Assembly (NCBI RefSeq): GCF_014284335.1
Contig: NZ_JACOGF010000002.1
Coordinates: 62,001-126,000, forward strand
DNA: 64,000 bases
Direction of reading: 5' to 3'
Source: Undibacterium hunanense
GTDB taxonomy: Bacteria; Pseudomonadota; Gammaproteobacteria; Burkholderiales; Burkholderiaceae_D
The position numbers were made by a program, and so were the translations under genes. Below, piece by piece: positions 61,437 to 64,000 of this stretch (position 1 is its first letter; each line of letters opens with the position of its first letter). Under the pieces are notes generated by a model. The model ran no database searches. It was not told where the DNA came from and worked only from the letters and a program-made list of their open reading frames with translations.

Positions 61437-64000
61437 GTGCAAACACTACAAGATTTTTTACAGCGTTGGCAGCAGCGAGGAATCTATACACGGCTATTTG
61501 TACCGCTCTTTTTCTTGATATTTGCCGTCACTGGTTTGCGCTACTACCTGCTGCTGGGTGCTGAAACCGCAGATGTCCGTCAAAGGTCAGAGGCAGAGCT
61601 GCGCCATTCCTTTCATTATCTGATTCCCGTACTGAGTACCCTGACAGTTCAGGGTGATAGTAAGGGCATACATACTTTACTGGATCAGGAAGCCCGTTCC
61701 AGTCCTGTCATTGCCCGTATCACCTGGCGTTATGGCAAGCAGCAGTTTGTCGGACAAGATACAGAGTTACCGCTTGCTGCCGTGCCAGCCTGGTTCAGCA
61801 GAATACTGTCCCTGCCTGCACAAACCTTTGCCAACGAAGCCCGGCTGGTCAATGGTGAAGTCGCCATGCTGCGGTTTGACACCACGCTCGAGCATGAAAA
61901 AGAACACATCTGGCAAAAATTCCTGATTCAGGCAAAAATTTCCCTGGGAATTATCTTCACCATCTATCTCTTGCTGGGTCTGATTTTGCGTTCGAACGCC
62001 AGAACCATGAACCGCCTGGCCAATGCGACCGAGCAATTCAAGAAAGGCCAGCATGCAGTACGCATGTCAGTGACTGGTACGGCAGAAGCACGTGCGCTGG
62101 CGCTGACCTTCAACAACATGGCGAATGAAGTGCAATCCCTGTTGCTGACCTTGCAACGCAGCCAGCGTGACCATAGTGAGCAATTACATTTCACCTGGCA
62201 ATTGCTGCATGCCTTGCCGATACCGATATTCTTCCAGGATCAGCATGGTATATGCAGGCGTGTGAACCATGCCTGGGAATTGATGTTTGAACTGAGTGCA
62301 GAACAGGTAATCGGCCATCCCATGCCTGCTCTCTTCAGCGACGAAAGCATGCCTGGCATGTCCAGTCTTCCACTGATGCCGGAGGATGCCGACGACACGG
62401 TAAAACGGGTGACCGAGGCGAGGGCGCATGTCGCCGGTAAACATCTGGATGTGATCTTTTACCAGGCTAACCTGACCAATGTCGATGGCGAGGCGGTTGG
62501 CAGTATCGGTGCGCTGATCGACATCACTGAACGCATTCAGGCGCAGGCAGCACTGGCCGCAGAAAACGAAAAAGTGGAAACCACGCTCGCCTCGATCGGC
62601 GATGCCGTCATCAGTACCGATGTGGATGGCCGTATCCTGATGCTCAATAAACTGGCACAGCAACTGAGTGGCTGGAGCAGGGAAGAGGCATGTGAGCATC
62701 ATTTACAGGATGTCTTTTTTCTGGCCGACGCGGCCAGCAGGGGCGGATTGGGTGATTTTGTCAGCAATATCTGCAATAGCGAAGATGTCTTGCAGGCCAG
62801 CAGCCAGATCCTGGCTGCCCGTGGTGGCAAGCAGATAGAAGTGGATTACACGGCTGCGCCGATACGCCAGAAAGACGGCAGCGTCACCGGTTGTGTACTG
62901 GTGTTCCGCGATGTCAGTGAACGTCGGCAACTGATGCAGCAACTTTCCTGGCAGGCGGGCCACGATGTGCTGACCGGGCTGGAAAACCGGGCCTCGCTGG
63001 CCGAACGTTTCAGCCTGGCCATCAATAGCGCCCGTGAACAGCAATGCTGGCTGGCGGTGTGCTTGCTTGATCTGGATTATTTCCAGGCCGTCAATGAAAA
63101 ATATGGACATGAATTCGCCGACAAATTATTGCAGCAGGTAGCGCGACGCCTGGAAATCAGCGTCGGTTCCAGCAATAGCGTGGCCAGGCTGGGCGGGGAT
63201 GAATTTGTCGTGCTCTTGCACAATCAGACCGATGTCGCCGGGGTGGAACTGAACCTCGCGCTGCTGTTGGCCGAACTGGCACAACCCTATGACATCGAAC
63301 AGCGCACGGTCAGCATGTCGGCCAGCATAGGGGTGGCGATTTATCCGCGTGACGATATCAATGCCGATACCTTGTTGCGCTGTGCCGACCAGGCCATGTA
63401 CCAGGCAAAACTGAGTGGCCGCAATCAATTTCATCTGTTTGATGCCGAACAAGACCAGCAATTGCGCACCCATCATAACCAGCGTGCCCGCGTCCGCCAG
63501 GCTCTGCATGAGAGTGAACTGTGCCTGTACTTCCAGCCCAAGGTCAATATGCGTCTGGGTCATGTAACAGGCATGGAAGCGCTGCTGCGCTGGCAGCATC
63601 CGGAACATGGCATCGTTGGCCCGCTGGAATTCTTGCCGCTGGTTGAACACACGGATCTGATCATCGATATCGGTGACTGGGTCTTGCAGCAGGCTATGGA
63701 ACAGTTGCGGCAATGGAACCGTGAACACCGGCAATGGATAGTCAGCGTGAATATTGCTGCCCGTCATTTTCAGAGCAAGGATTTTTTACCGCGCCTGCGC
63801 AAGATACTGGCTGACTATCCGGATGTGGCGCCAGAACGCCTGGAAATAGAAATCCTTGAATCTGCTGCCATACAGGATATCCAGCACGTGCGTGAAGTCA
63901 TGCTGGCCAGCCAGAAACTGGGCGTCAGCTTTGCACTGGATGATTTCGGCACCGGTTATTCTTCCCTGTCTTACCTCAAACGCCTGCCTGCCAATACCCT
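61437..64000 (+). CDS. Membrane-bound PAS-GGDEF-EAL cyclic-di-GMP protein (3' end missing)
   Basis: At least 854 codons; the frame stays open to the window edge. Order: membrane helix (~20-38), an extracytoplasmic sensor region, second membrane helix (~165-185), HAMP-like stretch, two PAS-like domains, GGDEF and EAL. The diguanylate cyclase motif GGDEF is intact (around 63191), and EALLRW (around 63571) starts the EAL domain, whose end is cut off. Start set at GTG 61437 (upstream stop TAA at 61398); no strong RBS. Likely turns c-di-GMP over in response to an envelope or cytosolic signal. Confidence 0.88.
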   Translation, partial: MQTLQDFLQRWQQRGIYTRLFVPLFFLIFAVTGLRYYLLLGAETADVRQRSEAELRHSFHYLIPVLSTLTVQGDSKGIHTLLDQEARSSPVIARITWRYGKQQFVGQDTELPLAAVPAWFSRILSLPAQTFANEARLVNGEVAMLRFDTTLEHEKEHIWQKFLIQAKISLGIIFTIYLLLGLILRSNARTMNRLANATEQFKKGQHAVRMSVTGTAEARALALTFNNMANEVQSLLLTLQRSQRDHSEQLHFTWQLLHALPIPIFFQDQHGICRRVNHAWELMFELSAEQVIGHPMPALFSDESMPGMSSLPLMPEDADDTVKRVTEARAHVAGKHLDVIFYQANLTNVDGEAVGSIGALIDITERIQAQAALAAENEKVETTLASIGDAVISTDVDGRILMLNKLAQQLSGWSREEACEHHLQDVFFLADAASRGGLGDFVSNICNSEDVLQASSQILAARGGKQIEVDYTAAPIRQKDGSVTGCVLVFRDVSERRQLMQQLSWQAGHDVLTGLENRASLAERFSLAINSAREQQCWLAVCLLDLDYFQAVNEKYGHEFADKLLQQVARRLEISVGSSNSVARLGGDEFVVLLHNQTDVAGVELNLALLLAELAQPYDIEQRTVSMSASIGVAIYPRDDINADTLLRCADQAMYQAKLSGRNQFHLFDAEQDQQLRTHHNQRARVRQALHESELCLYFQPKVNMRLGHVTGMEALLRWQHPEHGIVGPLEFLPLVEHTDLIIDIGDWVLQQAMEQLRQWNREHRQWIVSVNIAARHFQSKDFLPRLRKILADYPDVAPERLEIEILESAAIQDIQHVREVMLASQKLGVSFALDDFGTGYSSLSYLKRLPANT

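Overview
The window reads as a chromosomal segment of a betaproteobacterium of the order Burkholderiales. The gene content and protein wording (ATP synthase, HemE, PriA, class III-like PPK2) and the moderate GC content suggest Oxalobacteraceae, with an Undibacterium/Herbaspirillum-like organism as my best guess. This is inference from protein appearance, not a database match. I saw no rRNA, tRNA, CRISPR array, prophage or intact transposase.

Layout. 1-2.5 kb: end of the F1Fo ATP synthase operon (atpG-atpD-atpC) closed by a strong terminator. 2.5-9.2 kb: CoA-binding protein, a polyphosphate kinase 2 coupled to an SGNH hydrolase, hemE and priA (each preceded by DnaA-box-like sites), and a gamma-class carbonic anhydrase gene interrupted by an in-frame TAG. 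9.3-13.5 kb: small metabolic and envelope genes (GNAT, L,D-transpeptidase-like, LysE exporter, YkvA-like, monooxygenase-like, secreted proteins). 13.6-20.05 kb: a tightly coupled operon of a coiled-coil protein, a two-AAA-domain ClpB-like ATPase with a degenerate first domain, a radical-SAM activase-like protein, a zinc-ribbon Ser/Thr kinase with C-terminal membrane segments, and a small cytosolic protein. This is the best candidate for an undescribed system.

20-23 kb: AraC regulator and an S41-type exported peptidase. 22.9-39.8 kb: a purine catabolism locus with xanthine dehydrogenase xdhABC, guanine deaminase, urate hydroxylase PuuD with a cytochrome c tail, HIU hydrolase, and a UraD-allantoate amidohydrolase fusion. 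Together they take guanine to xanthine, urate, 5-hydroxyisourate, OHCU and allantoin, and then act on allantoate; allantoinase is not visible. The locus is interrupted by an 836-bp block of nested inverted repeats and by a TonB receptor / class V PLP enzyme / M20 peptidase group.

39.8-46.3 kb: uncharacterised membrane and helical proteins, a secreted HExxH peptidase, a LytS/LytTR-type two-component pair, GtrA and VOC proteins. 46.3-56.3 kb: a 668-residue orphan protein, glycerate kinase family protein, phosphoheptose isomerase, GNAT, a divergent LysR/epimerase pair, flavin reductase, arylamine N-acetyltransferase and RNA helicase DbpA. 56.4-64 kb: a MITE-like element, a serralysin-like protease with a DUF4214 tail, a SRPBCC protein, an AraC/GyrI regulator, a TonB-C-like protein, and a GGDEF/EAL protein that runs off the end. 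Three separate intergenic inverted-repeat elements (22.75, 53.2 and 56.4 kb) plus the 29.8-30.6 kb block show that the accessory parts are rich in small non-coding repeats.
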